DNA of 64,000 nucleotides, from the NCBI GenBank assembly GCA_947500135.1, contig CANMQX010000002.1:1-64000 (forward strand), read 5' to 3'. Source of the DNA: an uncultured Paracoccaceae bacterium (GTDB lineage Bacteria > Pseudomonadota > Alphaproteobacteria > Rhodobacterales > Rhodobacteraceae). Under the pieces are notes generated by a model. That model did no database searches, had not been told where the DNA came from, and saw only the letters and a list, made by a program, of their open reading frames with translations. Below, one piece after another: positions 20,153 to 29,696 of the stretch. The stretch's first letter is position 1, and the number at the start of each line of letters is the position of its first letter. Position numbers and translations under genes: made by a program.

Positions 20153-20725
20153 TCAGCCGATATTCACACCGTGGCTGGAGGCCAGCGCGCCAAGCCCGCC
20201 GGAGAAGCCCTGACCAACGGCTTTGAATTTCCATTCATCATTGTGACGATAAAGCTCGCCAAAGATCATGGCGGTTTCGGTGGAATAATCCTCTGACAGA
20301 TCAAAGCGCACGATTTCAGCTTCGCCTGCGTTATTGACGATGCGGACAAACGCGTTTGAGACCTGACCGAAATTCTGACTACGGGTTTCGGCGTCGTGGA
20401 TCGTGACGCCCACCACCAGCTTTTTGACGTCGGCGGGGACGGTTGGCAGGTCAACCTTGACCTGTTCGTCGTCGCCGTCGCCTTCGCCTGTGCGGTTATC
20501 GCCCAGATGTTCGACGCCCGCGCCGGTCTTGTTATTGTAGAAGATGAAATCGGCGTCAGAGCGGACCTTGCCATTTTCACCGGTCACAAAAATTACCGCA
20601 TCAAGGTCAAAATCCGCGCCATCGGTCGCGCGCACGTCCCAGCCAAGGCCGATTGTCAGCGATGACAGGCCCGGGGCCTCTTTGGTCAGTGAAACGTTGC
20701 CACCTTTGGAAAGGGATACACCCAT
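20153..20725 (-). CDS. terD: TerD family protein
   Basis: The 190-residue product is a full TerD domain: '[28 protein letters not shown]', then the acidic Ca2+-site segments 'GADFDLDAV' and '[19 protein letters not shown]', and '[29 protein letters not shown]'. TerD proteins bind calcium and are linked to tellurite, phage and membrane-stress resistance. It follows the other TerD gene after a 117-base gap, longer than other gaps in the island, so an internal promoter is possible. It could equally be called TerE. Confidence 0.93.
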   Translation of the reverse strand: MGVSLSKGGNVSLTKEAPGLSSLTIGLGWDVRATDGADFDLDAVIFVTGENGKVRSDADFIFYNNKTGAGVEHLGDNRTGEGDGDDEQVKVDLPTVPADVKKLVVGVTIHDAETRSQNFGQVSNAFVRIVNNAGEAEIVRFDLSEDYSTETAMIFGELYRHNDEWKFKAVGQGFSGGLGALASSHGVNIG

Positions 20726-20842
20726 TTTGAAATCCTCATTGATTGATGTTCTGGCGTCAAGCCATTGAAGTTATGTAATTTACTTATGTACGAAGTCCGA
20801 CATTTTTAGGGGAAAAAACGTCGAACCTGCATCAATTTCGGT

Positions 20843-21421
20843 TTATCCGATGTTGACGCCGAACTGGCCGCACATCGCCCCCAGCCCACCGGCATAGCCT
20901 TGACCGACGGCTTTGAACTTCCATTCACCGGCGCTGCGGTACAACTCTCCAAATACCATTGCGGTTTCGGTGGAGTAATCCTCGGTCAGGTCAAAACGGA
21001 CCACTTCGCTGCCCGAATCCTCGTTCACGATGCGAATGAATGCATTCACGACCTGCCCGAAATTCTGACTGCGCTGTTCGGCGTCGTGAATGGTGACGGT
21101 GATGGCGATCTTGTCGACATCGTCGGCCATCTTGGACAGATCAACCTTGATCTGTTCGTCATCGCCATCGCCTTCGCCAGTGCGGTTATCGCCCGTATGG
21201 GTGACGGACCCTTCGGCGCTGACCATCTGGTTATAGAAGATGAAGTCGTGATCGCCGCGGACCTTACCCGTCGCATCCAACAGGAAGGCCGATGCATCAA
21301 GGTCAAAATCGGCGCCATCGGTGCCGCGTTCATCCCAACCGAGACCCACGACCATGCGCTGCAGGCTGGGGTCGGTTTTGGTCAGGCTGAGGTTGCCACC
21401 TTTTTGAAGTGAAAGTCCCAT
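20843..21421 (-). CDS. terD: TerD family protein (paralogue)
   Basis: The 192-residue product is a close paralogue of the next TerD gene and shares almost the whole domain, including 'GADFDLDAS', '[19 protein letters not shown]' and '[29 protein letters not shown]'. The calcium-ligand aspartates are retained. The start follows AAAGGAGGAATAGCA. It is 18 bases downstream of the Ca2+/Na+ exchanger gene, so the exchanger and this calcium-binding protein are co-transcribed. Confidence 0.93.
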   Translation of the reverse strand: MGLSLQKGGNLSLTKTDPSLQRMVVGLGWDERGTDGADFDLDASAFLLDATGKVRGDHDFIFYNQMVSAEGSVTHTGDNRTGEGDGDDEQIKVDLSKMADDVDKIAITVTIHDAEQRSQNFGQVVNAFIRIVNEDSGSEVVRFDLTEDYSTETAMVFGELYRSAGEWKFKAVGQGYAGGLGAMCGQFGVNIG

Positions 21422-21439
21422 TGCTATTCCTCCTTTGCG

Positions 21440-22417
21440 TTAGTTTGCCAATTGCGGCAGCAGGTATTGGGCCGCGATAAAGGCGATATATGCAGCTACC
21501 ATGACGTAGCCCATCATCTTGGTGATTTTACCTACGACAAGCATCCATGCCGCGAACCCGACAGAGACGATGACGGTGGCCCACATCTGCACACCCATCA
21601 AGACGGGCACGACATCCAATGGTTTGATAATCGCGGTGATTGCGACAATCGATAGGATGTTGAACGTGTTGGACCCGATGATATTGCCCAGGATCAGCCC
21701 CAGCGATTGCTTGCGCGCAGCTGCCAAACAAGTGGACAATTCGGGCAGTGATGTGCCGAACGCCACAACCGTCAGGCCGATAATCGCCTCTGGTACGCCG
21801 ATGATTGTGCCGCTGACGACGGCGCCTTTGACCAACATCTCTGACCCGACGGCAAGGGCGATCAGGCCACCCAACAGGATGAACAGGGCGGCCTGCATCG
21901 TGTCGATGCCGCCGTCTTCATCGTCGTCATCGTCTTTTTCCAACTCCAATGTGTTGGTGAAGTATTGATAGGCGACAAAGGCCACCAGAATGGCGAACAT
22001 GATCAGGCCAAGCACGGTCGAAAATTGGCCAGACATCATCCCGAACACCAGAATGGCCGTGGCAAGCAGCATCATCACAAGGTCCTTCAGCAGGTCCTTG
22101 GCCTTGCCTTCAACTTGCAGGATGATGGCCGTGGCACCCAACACCAACAGGATATTGGCAATATTTGACCCCAAAACGTTGCCCAACGAAATGCCGGGGA
22201 AACCTTGCAGGTTGGCGTTCACGGATGTGAACAGCTCTGGCACGGATGTGCCAAAGGAAATGATTGTCGCCCCGATGAACAGGGGCGATAGGCCGGTGCG
22301 TTCGGCAACGAACACGGCGGCGTCGATTGTCCAATCGCCGCCTTTGATCAGCAGATAAAGGCCAAACAGAATGGCCCCGGCCGCGAGCACAAAAAGCTCG
22401 TAATTTGAAAGATCCAA
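21440..22417 (-). CDS. CaCA-family calcium/sodium antiporter
   Basis: The 325-residue membrane protein has ten hydrophobic segments and the two inverted alpha repeats of the YrbG-type exchangers: 'FGTSVPELFTSVNA' with 'GNVLGSNIANILLVLG', and 'FGTSLPELSTCLAA' with 'GNIIGSNTFNILSIV'. A very acidic cytoplasmic loop (EKDDDDDEDGG, near residues 160-172) separates the halves. It should exchange Ca2+ for Na+ or H+ at the inner membrane. It sits between TerB and TerD, where other ter clusters often have the membrane protein TerC; TerC itself is not seen in the window. Confidence 0.92.
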   Translation of the reverse strand: MDLSNYELFVLAAGAILFGLYLLIKGGDWTIDAAVFVAERTGLSPLFIGATIISFGTSVPELFTSVNANLQGFPGISLGNVLGSNIANILLVLGATAIILQVEGKAKDLLKDLVMMLLATAILVFGMMSGQFSTVLGLIMFAILVAFVAYQYFTNTLELEKDDDDDEDGGIDTMQAALFILLGGLIALAVGSEMLVKGAVVSGTIIGVPEAIIGLTVVAFGTSLPELSTCLAAARKQSLGLILGNIIGSNTFNILSIVAITAIIKPLDVVPVLMGVQMWATVIVSVGFAAWMLVVGKITKMMGYVMVAAYIAFIAAQYLLPQLAN

Positions 22418-22432
22418 AAGAGTCAGTCCCGA

Positions 22433-22882
22433 TCAGAGGTCGAATTCGGTCGGGGACAGCCCCAGCTCTGTGCAGATTTCCGCGACGACCTTGCGTTCGT
22501 CAGCGTCGAAATCACCATCGGCAGCACCGATGACACAGCAAACACGTACCATTGTGCGTGCGGCCTCATCCTTGCCCCGCAGGCGGGTGATCTTTTTCAT
22601 CGCTTCGATCTTGCCAATTCCGGCGTCAAATTCAAAGCCTTCGACGATCTTGTTGAACGACTCGATGACCTTGTTCATGTCAAAGACGCTGAGTTCTTCG
22701 GACCGGTTGATGAACGCGGCCATCTTTTGTTTTTCATCGGAACTGATATTGCCATCGGCGGCAGCCACAAGGGCACACCCGGCCACAACAGCCTCCATGA
22801 AATCGTTGTTTTTGAACTTTGCCACCTCGGTTTTCATTTTGTCCCGTGCGGCAGTTGCGTTTGTTTTCAGCCAGTTCAGCAT
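22433..22882 (-). CDS. terB: TerB family tellurite resistance protein
   Basis: The 149-residue helical protein has the TerB fold: 'FMEAVVAGCALVAAADGNISSDEKQKM' and 'VCCVIGAADGDFDADERKVVAEICTELGLS', two acidic helix-loop-helix segments that form the metal-binding site of TerB. The length matches KlaA/TerB proteins. The start at 22882 follows GGGGACGATC. It lies 13 bases after the TerA gene. Confidence 0.92.
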   Translation of the reverse strand: MLNWLKTNATAARDKMKTEVAKFKNNDFMEAVVAGCALVAAADGNISSDEKQKMAAFINRSEELSVFDMNKVIESFNKIVEGFEFDAGIGKIEAMKKITRLRGKDEAARTMVRVCCVIGAADGDFDADERKVVAEICTELGLSPTEFDL

Positions 22883-22895
22883 GATCGTCCCCTTA

Positions 22896-24089
22896 TTATT
22901 TGCGCCCGGCGCGCCATTGCAGCGGATACCGGTACTGTTCACTCATTTGTGGATGGGCCGGGAAGTATTTGACTTCGCGGGAGAATTTGATGCCGCCATT
23001 GTCGTTGGTGATTTCGGCTATGGCGCACATACCCAGATTGCTTGCTTCGTTCAGCGGAACCTCGACCGGGCCGCTGTCAGGAATATAGATGGTGATCACA
23101 CCATCGGCAGAGGCCCAGTTTGGCACCCCTTCATAGATGAACGCATAGACCAGAACCCGGCGCAGATTATGCCATTGGCTGCCGTTGATCCGCATCCATT
23201 CGCCGCCTGATACGGCACCTGTCCTGTCGTCGCCCGCGAGTTCGATAAAGGGCGCTTGTTCATAAGCGCCAAACGTATTGCCCAGCGCCTGAACAGCCCC
23301 GACCTGCCCATTTGACATCTCAAAAAAGCAGCCAAGATCAAGATCGATGGCCTTTCCCTTCAGTCCAAAGATGCCTTTCTTCTGGCCGCCGGTTTGGGTC
23401 CAGTTGAGGTTAATCTCAATCTGGCCAAACCCATCGGATTTCTTGGCAAGGCTGACGGATGGTTTGTCCTTGGTCAGCGTGACCTTTGACAGGTTCACCG
23501 ACGGCGCGGGTGTCGCAGGCGGTGTTGGCGCCGGTGGCGGCGCAGGTGCCGCTGCCGGTTCATCGATCACGACGCCGTAATTTGTGGCAAGGGGCGCAAG
23601 CCCGCCATTGAACCCTTGCGCAACAGCGCGGAACTTCCATTGCCCGTTGCGCAGATAAAGCTCGCCCAGGATCAACGCCGCCTCTGTCGCGTCGGCTGTG
23701 GCTACATCAAAGACGACCGGTTCGCCACCGTCAGGTGCAGCTGTCACAGAAAGCCTTTCCAGCGCGCTGACCGGCCCTGCGGCGGTTGTACCGACGATTG
23801 CGATTGATGTGATATCACGGCCAAGCTTGTCCAATTCAGTAACAAAGCTGGTTTTGCGGCCCGACCCATCGCTGGCGGCCAAATCCTTGACCCGGACTGA
23901 CCCGTCACTTGATTGACGTTGACCGTAAAAGATCATGTCGTCATCGCCCCGGACTTTTTTGGCGTCCGTCAGCAGAAAACAGGAAACATCCAGTTCCTCC
24001 GCGTTCGGGTTCCGGTCTTGCCAGGCGACCGTGACCTGCACCTTGTTGGACGAAAGGGGGGCATTCCCCCCTTTGGTTAGGTTCACCAT
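22896..24089 (-). CDS. terA: TerA-type protein (TerD domain plus TerA C-terminus)
   Basis: The 397-residue product has an N-terminal TerD-like domain (about 1-180). There, 'GGNAPLSSNKVQVTVAWQD' replaces the usual start and the Ca2+-site aspartates are partly lost. A Pro/Ala linker (about 180-200) leads to a second TerD-like domain from 'VSLAKKSDGFGQIEINLNW', ending 'SREVKYFPAHPQMSEQYRYPLQWRAGRK', the TerA C-terminal signature. It lies between TerZ and TerB. TerA proteins are thought to partner with other TerD-domain proteins in a membrane-linked complex. Confidence 0.88.
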   Translation of the reverse strand: MVNLTKGGNAPLSSNKVQVTVAWQDRNPNAEELDVSCFLLTDAKKVRGDDDMIFYGQRQSSDGSVRVKDLAASDGSGRKTSFVTELDKLGRDITSIAIVGTTAAGPVSALERLSVTAAPDGGEPVVFDVATADATEAALILGELYLRNGQWKFRAVAQGFNGGLAPLATNYGVVIDEPAAAPAPPPAPTPPATPAPSVNLSKVTLTKDKPSVSLAKKSDGFGQIEINLNWTQTGGQKKGIFGLKGKAIDLDLGCFFEMSNGQVGAVQALGNTFGAYEQAPFIELAGDDRTGAVSGGEWMRINGSQWHNLRRVLVYAFIYEGVPNWASADGVITIYIPDSGPVEVPLNEASNLGMCAIAEITNDNGGIKFSREVKYFPAHPQMSEQYRYPLQWRAGRK

Positions 24090-24138
24090 GTTAACTCCCC
24101 ATCAGATGGCTTGCACTCAAAAGACAGCAGCATGGCGC

Positions 24139-24717
24139 TTAGATGTGGCGCAACGCATCCGGCACAAGCTGATCTGCGGTGCGACCCACGCCGGGCATGC
24201 CAATCGCCTTGAGTTGCCAGTCACCACCATTGCGCGACAACACGGCCATCACAACCCCTGTATGGGCGCCCTGATCGGTCAGGGTAAAGCGGCACAGTTC
24301 TTTTTGGGTGTCGTCATCCAGAACCCGGCAAAACGCATTGTCGACCTCGTTAAAGGTCTGACCCTGATAGGAATTCACAAAGAAGACCAGCGTTTCGACC
24401 TGCGGGTCAAGCCGTTCCAGATCAACTTTGATCACCTCGTCATCGCCGTCACCATCGCCCGTCAGGTTGTCGCCCGTATGTATGATGGAACCATCTGCTG
24501 ACTGCAACTGCCCGAAATAGACAATGCCTGTCGGCTCTTTGGCCGCGTTGAACGTGATCAGGGACGCATCAAGGTCAATATCTTTGGGGCCAGTCAGCTT
24601 GGCAAAAAATCCCTTGGGCGCGATAGGGTCCCAACCAACGCCCATATGGACGCGTTTTAGCCCGGACGATTCCTTTTTCAGGCTGATTGTTTGTCCCTTG
24701 GATAGTGAAATGGCCAT
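24139..24717 (-). CDS. terZ: TerZ-like TerD family protein
   Basis: The 192-residue product is a TerD domain with the TerZ/TerX flavour: 'AISLSKGQTISLKKE', a longer insertion 'PIAPKGFFAKLTGPKDIDLDAS', the calcium-site segment 'GDNLTGDGDGDDEVIKVDL' and 'YQGQTFNEVDNAFCRVLD'. The start at 24717 follows AAAGGAGCTATCA. The 89-base gap to the upstream kinase gene is large for this island and may contain an extra promoter. Confidence 0.9.
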   Translation of the reverse strand: MAISLSKGQTISLKKESSGLKRVHMGVGWDPIAPKGFFAKLTGPKDIDLDASLITFNAAKEPTGIVYFGQLQSADGSIIHTGDNLTGDGDGDDEVIKVDLERLDPQVETLVFFVNSYQGQTFNEVDNAFCRVLDDDTQKELCRFTLTDQGAHTGVVMAVLSRNGGDWQLKAIGMPGVGRTADQLVPDALRHI

Positions 24718-24806
24718 TGATAGCTCCTTTTTGCGTCGTTGTGTATTTAAGGTGATGTCGTTCAATTTAAAGTGCTGATTGCCGGTCTTGACATGGATTT
24801 GGGCGG

Positions 24807-26327
24807 CTAATCGCCTCTTTCACGTGGTGTTTTTTTCGGATCGCCTGCCAGTTGCACATGGATCAGCCGTCCTCCGTTTTGGGCATCAAGCAGGATTTGC
24901 GCGCCGTCTTCCAACAGGGTGCTGCCACCGATGGCGATGGGCGCGTCCGTCTTGACGTCCTTCATATGCGGCAGGCCTTCATTGACCAAATGCCATTTGC
25001 CTTCATGTTTGCGAAAATAACCCAGCCGCGCGCGGTCTGCCGCGGCCAGCCGTTCATTGGGTGATTTGAACCGATTGGCGTGCCAGGCATAAAGGCCGAT
25101 CCCGTCATAAACCGTCACCCGGTAGCTATCAGGCCGAAAGCTTTCGCCGGAACGCGCGGAATAAAGGTTTAGGATCGGTACATCCTGCCCGTAAGCCGTG
25201 TGACAGAACGGGCAGGTCGGGTCATGGCTGTTGTCAAAAACGAACCATTTGCCGGTGCATTGCGCGTTCTGGCAGGGCAATAGCATATCGGCCGTGTAAA
25301 CCAGCGCACGTTCCCAATCATCGGCGCGCGGGCGCTTGGCCGGGTCATGCAGCCCGTCGATAAACGCCTTTTGGAACAGATCGGCGATCAGGGGACCGCA
25401 GAGCGTCATTGGCATTTTGTCCGTGTCTGCCCAGGGCAATTCACTGTCGCGGACGTGTTCGGTGTTGATCCGGTTGCTGGCGTCACCCGGATGTTCTATG
25501 AACAACGCCTGCTTTCCCATTGATAATGCGTCATCTTTTGCGCTGTCTTCGGGGTCGTGTATTTTGCGGCCTTTCAGCGGATGGCGCAGGGTTAGATACA
25601 TATAAATCAGGACGGCCAGCGCGTGCAGGTCGGTCTGCATGCTGGGCAATTTGCGCCGCCCATCCGTGATTTCCAGATGCTGGGTGGCAACAACTTCGGG
25701 TGCTACAAAATCGGGCGTGCCCACCACCTCTGGCGGGAATTTGTCGGGTACAACCAGCCCATCAATATCTATGATACAGGCGTCGCCCGTGATCGGATCG
25801 ACCAACACGTTCTTGTAGCTGAGATCCGAATGCGCAAGGCCGGATGCATGCATCCGTCGCACGGCACGCGCCAGACGGATGCAGATTTTCAGATAACCCA
25901 GCCAATCGCCCGCCTCGCGCCCGTCAAGGAATGTTGTTCGGTTATGGGCAGAGGCGAACCATTTGCCTTCCTTTTCGCGGCCCTTGATCCGCAGGCGATC
26001 ATTGTCGAACGACCCATATTCAAAGAAGAACTGACCGTCGAACACGGGCACAACAACACCAATCGTATTGTTCCACGCAACCAAGGCTTCGGGCCAGCGA
26101 AACAGCTTGGCCAGGGTATCGCCACCGGCCCCTTCAAGGATGGATTTGCGATGCGCGCCGACGATGGCTTGCAGACGTTCCATGCCTTGTGGATCAGGCT
26201 TGTTGCGGTAGAATCCGATCACCGCGCGCCGTCCTTCGACCCAATGCACGTTTTTCATGCCGCCTTGGGCGAAATGTTTGGGTTCAAACGCGATATCGCT
26301 CCCATCAAGCGTCGTGGTGCGGATCAT
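24807..26327 (-). CDS. protein kinase with C-terminal zinc ribbon (TerY-P triad)
   Basis: The 506-residue product has a divergent Ser/Thr kinase domain: catalytic loop HSDLSYKNVLVD (about residue 165; the usual HRD is HSD), metal-site IIDIDG in place of DFG, and GTPDFVAPE in the activation segment. A four-cysteine zinc ribbon (CxxxxC...CPFC, about 354-378) follows, then about 120 residues with 'IAIGGSTLLEDGAQILLD', perhaps an FHA-like or beta domain. It overlaps the PP2C gene by 4 bases. With the phosphatase and the VWA protein it forms the known TerY-P triad, predicted to act as a phosphorylation switch. Confidence 0.86.
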   Translation of the reverse strand: MIRTTTLDGSDIAFEPKHFAQGGMKNVHWVEGRRAVIGFYRNKPDPQGMERLQAIVGAHRKSILEGAGGDTLAKLFRWPEALVAWNNTIGVVVPVFDGQFFFEYGSFDNDRLRIKGREKEGKWFASAHNRTTFLDGREAGDWLGYLKICIRLARAVRRMHASGLAHSDLSYKNVLVDPITGDACIIDIDGLVVPDKFPPEVVGTPDFVAPEVVATQHLEITDGRRKLPSMQTDLHALAVLIYMYLTLRHPLKGRKIHDPEDSAKDDALSMGKQALFIEHPGDASNRINTEHVRDSELPWADTDKMPMTLCGPLIADLFQKAFIDGLHDPAKRPRADDWERALVYTADMLLPCQNAQCTGKWFVFDNSHDPTCPFCHTAYGQDVPILNLYSARSGESFRPDSYRVTVYDGIGLYAWHANRFKSPNERLAAADRARLGYFRKHEGKWHLVNEGLPHMKDVKTDAPIAIGGSTLLEDGAQILLDAQNGGRLIHVQLAGDPKKTPRERGD

Positions 26328-27469
26328 GATGCGGTCTCGCTTGGTGTCATAATGGCGATGGTCCTGTCGTCATGTTCGCCCTTCACCTTGAAATGCAACC
26401 AGTCACATAAGGCGTCCGGGCTGCTGCGGTCGATCTGATCCAGCAGGGCGGTCCATTCATCGGGGTTTTCTGCGGCAAGTTCCGAACTGAACATCGGGTC
26501 GGAAACGCCATCAGTCATCAGCAGGAATGCGGTGAAATCCGGTACGGTGCAATGATGGATACGGGCCCTCAGGGCAGCATCATCGGCGAAAGCCTCTTTT
26601 CGCAAAAACGCTGTTTGCCCGGCAAAGATGCCATTATCGGGGGACATCATCAAAGGCGGTTGCTTATCCGCGATCAGCCCGATCAGCCCATCCCCGACAG
26701 AGATGCTGGCAAAGAAATAGCCTGCGTCAGTTTTGCGGGCGATACCGATCAGCAGCGTCGTGCTGAATTCCTGCAAGCGGCGCCCGGCGGACAGGGCAAC
26801 ATCATCAATCGCGTCCGACGCTTTGCCGACAACAGCGCCCAGCGTCGCATGCAGTGCCTGATCCATGTCCGTTGCTGGCATATCCGGCATATGCGCCGCC
26901 AGCAAAAGTGGCAATTCGGTGATCACCGTTTCCACGGCCGTTTGCGAACCAAAGCGTGAAAACGCGACACTGCCCGCCCCATCGGCCACGGTCGCGATAT
27001 GCCAACCTGTTGCCTTGTCGTGGTAAATTCGCATGTCGTCGTCACGCGGCAGGGCCTTGTGGGCATGGCTGCGACCACGGCGGCTGGCGGCAATCATATG
27101 CAACGTGCCCGAAACCTCGGCCTGATCGGTATCTTCCTTGGGGTAGGGCAGGCTGGTCCAATCAACAGGCAGGTCCTTCCAGATCGTCCATGGATCAGGG
27201 CTGGCGGGCAAGCGCAGGTTGACCGCCACGTCCTTGTTATTGATCGTGCCGCGAAAGATGAATTCATAAAGCTTGGCCTGATGAACCGTGCCACTAATGA
27301 TCCATTTGCCACTGGTGTTTTGGGCAAAGCGCAGATCGGCATCATCGGGCCAATCCACCTCGATCCGGGTCAAACCGGCAGGTTCGAGCAATTCAGCCTC
27401 GAAATATTCGCCGGCTGTGGCGGCGCGGCTTAACCGTCCTTCCAGATATTGCGGTGCCTTGCGCACCAT
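26324..27469 (-). CDS. PP2C-family protein phosphatase (TerY-P triad)
   Basis: The 381-residue product has a PP2C domain from about residue 145: 'WHIATVADGAGSVAFSRFGSQTAVE' (the metal-binding DGxG), 'LLIGIARK', 'SVGDGLIGLI' and 'FLLMTDGVSDPMF'. The first 135 residues form an extra beta-rich domain without a recognised name. It lies directly between the zinc-finger VWA gene and the kinase gene, with a 4-base overlap to the latter. It would reverse the kinase's phosphorylation. Confidence 0.86.
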   Translation of the reverse strand: MVRKAPQYLEGRLSRAATAGEYFEAELLEPAGLTRIEVDWPDDADLRFAQNTSGKWIISGTVHQAKLYEFIFRGTINNKDVAVNLRLPASPDPWTIWKDLPVDWTSLPYPKEDTDQAEVSGTLHMIAASRRGRSHAHKALPRDDDMRIYHDKATGWHIATVADGAGSVAFSRFGSQTAVETVITELPLLLAAHMPDMPATDMDQALHATLGAVVGKASDAIDDVALSAGRRLQEFSTTLLIGIARKTDAGYFFASISVGDGLIGLIADKQPPLMMSPDNGIFAGQTAFLRKEAFADDAALRARIHHCTVPDFTAFLLMTDGVSDPMFSSELAAENPDEWTALLDQIDRSSPDALCDWLHFKVKGEHDDRTIAIMTPSETAS

Positions 27470-28504
27470 CTAGCCCAAGCCACGATTGACGTTGAAACCG
27501 GGATCGCCAGGGGCGGAGGCGCCGTAGGTTCCTGCGCCACCACACCAGGGGCAGACTGCCTGCTTGGTGCGTACATCAAGGCAATGAATGCCGCCGCATT
27601 TGCCGCAATGGGCCATCGTAATCTCATTCGGGCAATGCGGGCAGGAGGCACCACCCATCAGGTTGGATACGTTCATTTCCTGCATCGCCCCACCATCAGC
27701 ACAAAGCTCGAAATACTGGTTGCTGACACCTTGGGCGGCGCGGAATTCGTAAATCCCGTTTTGTTGCCGCGATTTTTCATATTTCAGCAGATAGGGCAGT
27801 TCGTTGGTTTCGCATTTGCCAATGACAACGGCAAAGCGGTCATCGGGTTGGCCTGCGCTGATCCCGTCATCCTCGGCCAGTTCATCTGGCATGTTCTTGG
27901 ACAGATTCACCCCGTCGCCTTTGGCACCGATGCCAACGCTTTGGCTTTGGATGGTGATCGATTGCGTGACCCAGGTGATCAGATTGGTAAATGCGTGATC
28001 CGAAACATCGTTCAGGATCATTGTCTTGTCGGATATATCGCGCAGGCCTTTCATGTCCGCGCGGCCACCCACGGAAATCGAGACAAGGCTGGCCTTGCGG
28101 GCATATTTCGCCTTCCATTTGGCGATGGCTGCGGATGGATCGTCGGTGGGCACGCCGTCGGTTAGCAGAAAGACAATCGGCTTCCAGTCGCCCTTGCGAT
28201 CAGGGGTTGTTGGGGTGACGTCCCGGTCAATTCGGCTCATCAGCAGGTCAAGTGCTGCACCCAGCGATGTGCCGCCACCGACAGGCAGGCGCGGCGGGTA
28301 AAGATTGGCCACCTCCACCATTGGGGTGATTACCTTGGCCTTGCCTGCAAAGGCAATGATCGAAACCTGCGCTGTTTCAAGGGCTTCTGGGATAGTCTTT
28401 AATTCGTCCGACAGCTTGGCGATCCCATCATCCAACTGGCGCATGGTGTCGCCAATCATCGATTCAGATACGTCGATAACAAAATAGACGGGCAGCATAC
28501 GCAT
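27470..28504 (-). CDS. VWA protein with TerY C-terminal zinc domain
   Basis: The 344-residue product starts with a von Willebrand A domain (about 5-205) with the metal-site motif DVSES and 'GGGTSLGAALDLL' and 'VFLLTDGVPTDDPS'. The C-terminus has a cysteine-rich region with four CxxC pairs (CPHC, CGKC, CPWC and further Cys/His, about 290-325), the TerY-C domain. It likely scaffolds the kinase and phosphatase encoded just downstream, with which it is translationally adjacent. It is a paralogue of the smaller VWA gene upstream. Confidence 0.87.
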   Translation of the reverse strand: MRMLPVYFVIDVSESMIGDTMRQLDDGIAKLSDELKTIPEALETAQVSIIAFAGKAKVITPMVEVANLYPPRLPVGGGTSLGAALDLLMSRIDRDVTPTTPDRKGDWKPIVFLLTDGVPTDDPSAAIAKWKAKYARKASLVSISVGGRADMKGLRDISDKTMILNDVSDHAFTNLITWVTQSITIQSQSVGIGAKGDGVNLSKNMPDELAEDDGISAGQPDDRFAVVIGKCETNELPYLLKYEKSRQQNGIYEFRAAQGVSNQYFELCADGGAMQEMNVSNLMGGASCPHCPNEITMAHCGKCGGIHCLDVRTKQAVCPWCGGAGTYGASAPGDPGFNVNRGLG

Positions 28505-28516
28505 CTGCGGGCCTCC

Positions 28517-29158
28517 TTAAATGACGATATTGATCTCGGATGGCGGGGGCGGCAGTTCGGTGACCTGCGCAGGTCCGGCATTCTGTGACCGGCTGCCATC
28601 TGCGATCACGTCAGAAACCCATTGAAAAAACTGTTCAAACCCCGGGCCGTCCAGCGTGTCCAGCATCGCGACCGAGGTGCAAAACCGCTTGAGCGCTGTC
28701 ACGTCCGCCGACGGACCCGCACCGCAGCCGACCATCGCGGCAAAACCGGCAGATTTAATCGCCTCGACCTGTTCATTGAATGTCTGGGTATCCGACGGTT
28801 TTCCATCAGTCATCACAAATAACAGCGGTGCCCAGTCCCCTTTGCCATCGTCGCTGCCCACGCGGACCTCTGATTTGACCTTCTGGCCCACTGTTTTCAA
28901 CGCCTCACCCAGGAATGTCGGGCCGCTATTGGGCGTTTTCAGGTCGACGGCAGGGAACTGTTCAAGCGGGGTCAGTTCCTGCATGACCCGCGCCTCAAGA
29001 TCAAAGGTGATCAAGCTAATATGCACCGTGTCAAGCGCATGCGGGTCCTGCCGCAATGTCGATAGCAAGACCTGCATGGAGTTGTTGACCGCGTGAATCG
29101 GTTCTCCGCGCATGGAGCCGCTGGTATCAAGCAGGATGTAAACAGGCAGACGGCGCAT
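28517..29158 (-). CDS. terY: TerY-type VWA domain protein
   Basis: The 213-residue product is a single VWA domain with an intact metal-ion site (DTSGSMRGEPI, 'GPTFLGEALKTV' and 'LFVMTDGKPSDTQTF'), as in TerY. The start at 29158 is chosen at 'MRRLPVYILLDTSGS', the family start; an ATG 15 codons earlier is weaker. It is the first gene of the ter island, so the promoter should lie in the intergenic region upstream. It is 12 bases from the second VWA gene. Confidence 0.9.
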   Translation of the reverse strand: MRRLPVYILLDTSGSMRGEPIHAVNNSMQVLLSTLRQDPHALDTVHISLITFDLEARVMQELTPLEQFPAVDLKTPNSGPTFLGEALKTVGQKVKSEVRVGSDDGKGDWAPLLFVMTDGKPSDTQTFNEQVEAIKSAGFAAMVGCGAGPSADVTALKRFCTSVAMLDTLDGPGFEQFFQWVSDVIADGSRSQNAGPAQVTELPPPPSEINIVI

Positions 29159-29696
29159 GTGACCTCTCGTCAATTCTGATTCAGCGGCAACCTCATATAG
29201 CAATCAGGCAGAAGTTGGGCAGGAATACAACCCAAGGCCGCAATCGCGGTATCTGGTCAGATTTGCGGTAAATGATCTACCGCATTGTCGCCCAATGGCG
29301 ATGTGCGGTGGGTGTTTAGTGTAAATGTTACATCGAAATTCTTTTGGCAAAGTGCCGTAACCGATTGGATTTATTGCGCGGGGAACAGCCCGGACTGTAA
29401 TTGACAATGGATGAAACAATCGAAACACTTGGCTGCAGGGGGATGTGGTTGTTTGAGCACGTCAATTGAAAAGGGTCTGGCTAATCGCTTTGACAGACCA
29501 TCTAAGACACTGGATTTGGCAGCGGTTTTCCAAGCGGCCAACGCAGCATGTGCGAACCACTTCATCATTGTATCTGCCGATCAGGCTGATCATCATCTCA
29601 TAAAAAAGATCGTAGAAATATAAGCGAATACCCGGTTGCGCGCAGCAATCCGGAAACACAAACACCAAGTTAACGCATCAAATCACAAGGGAGAAT
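29159..29696. other. 538-base divergent intergenic region
   Basis: This stretch separates the ter island (minus strand) from the TRAP transporter (plus strand) and should carry both promoters. It is visibly more AT-rich than its neighbours. A 70-codon open frame on the plus strand (29411-29623) has no recognised family and no clear ribosome site. No RNA gene or riboswitch was recognised. The TRAP binding-protein gene is preceded by an AAGGGAGA ribosome site. Confidence 0.6.

Noticed and set aside
29411..29623. 70-codon plus-strand frame in the 538-base intergenic region
   Set aside because: No ribosome site, no recognised domain, and it falls where divergent promoters are expected. Mentioned only in the region entry.
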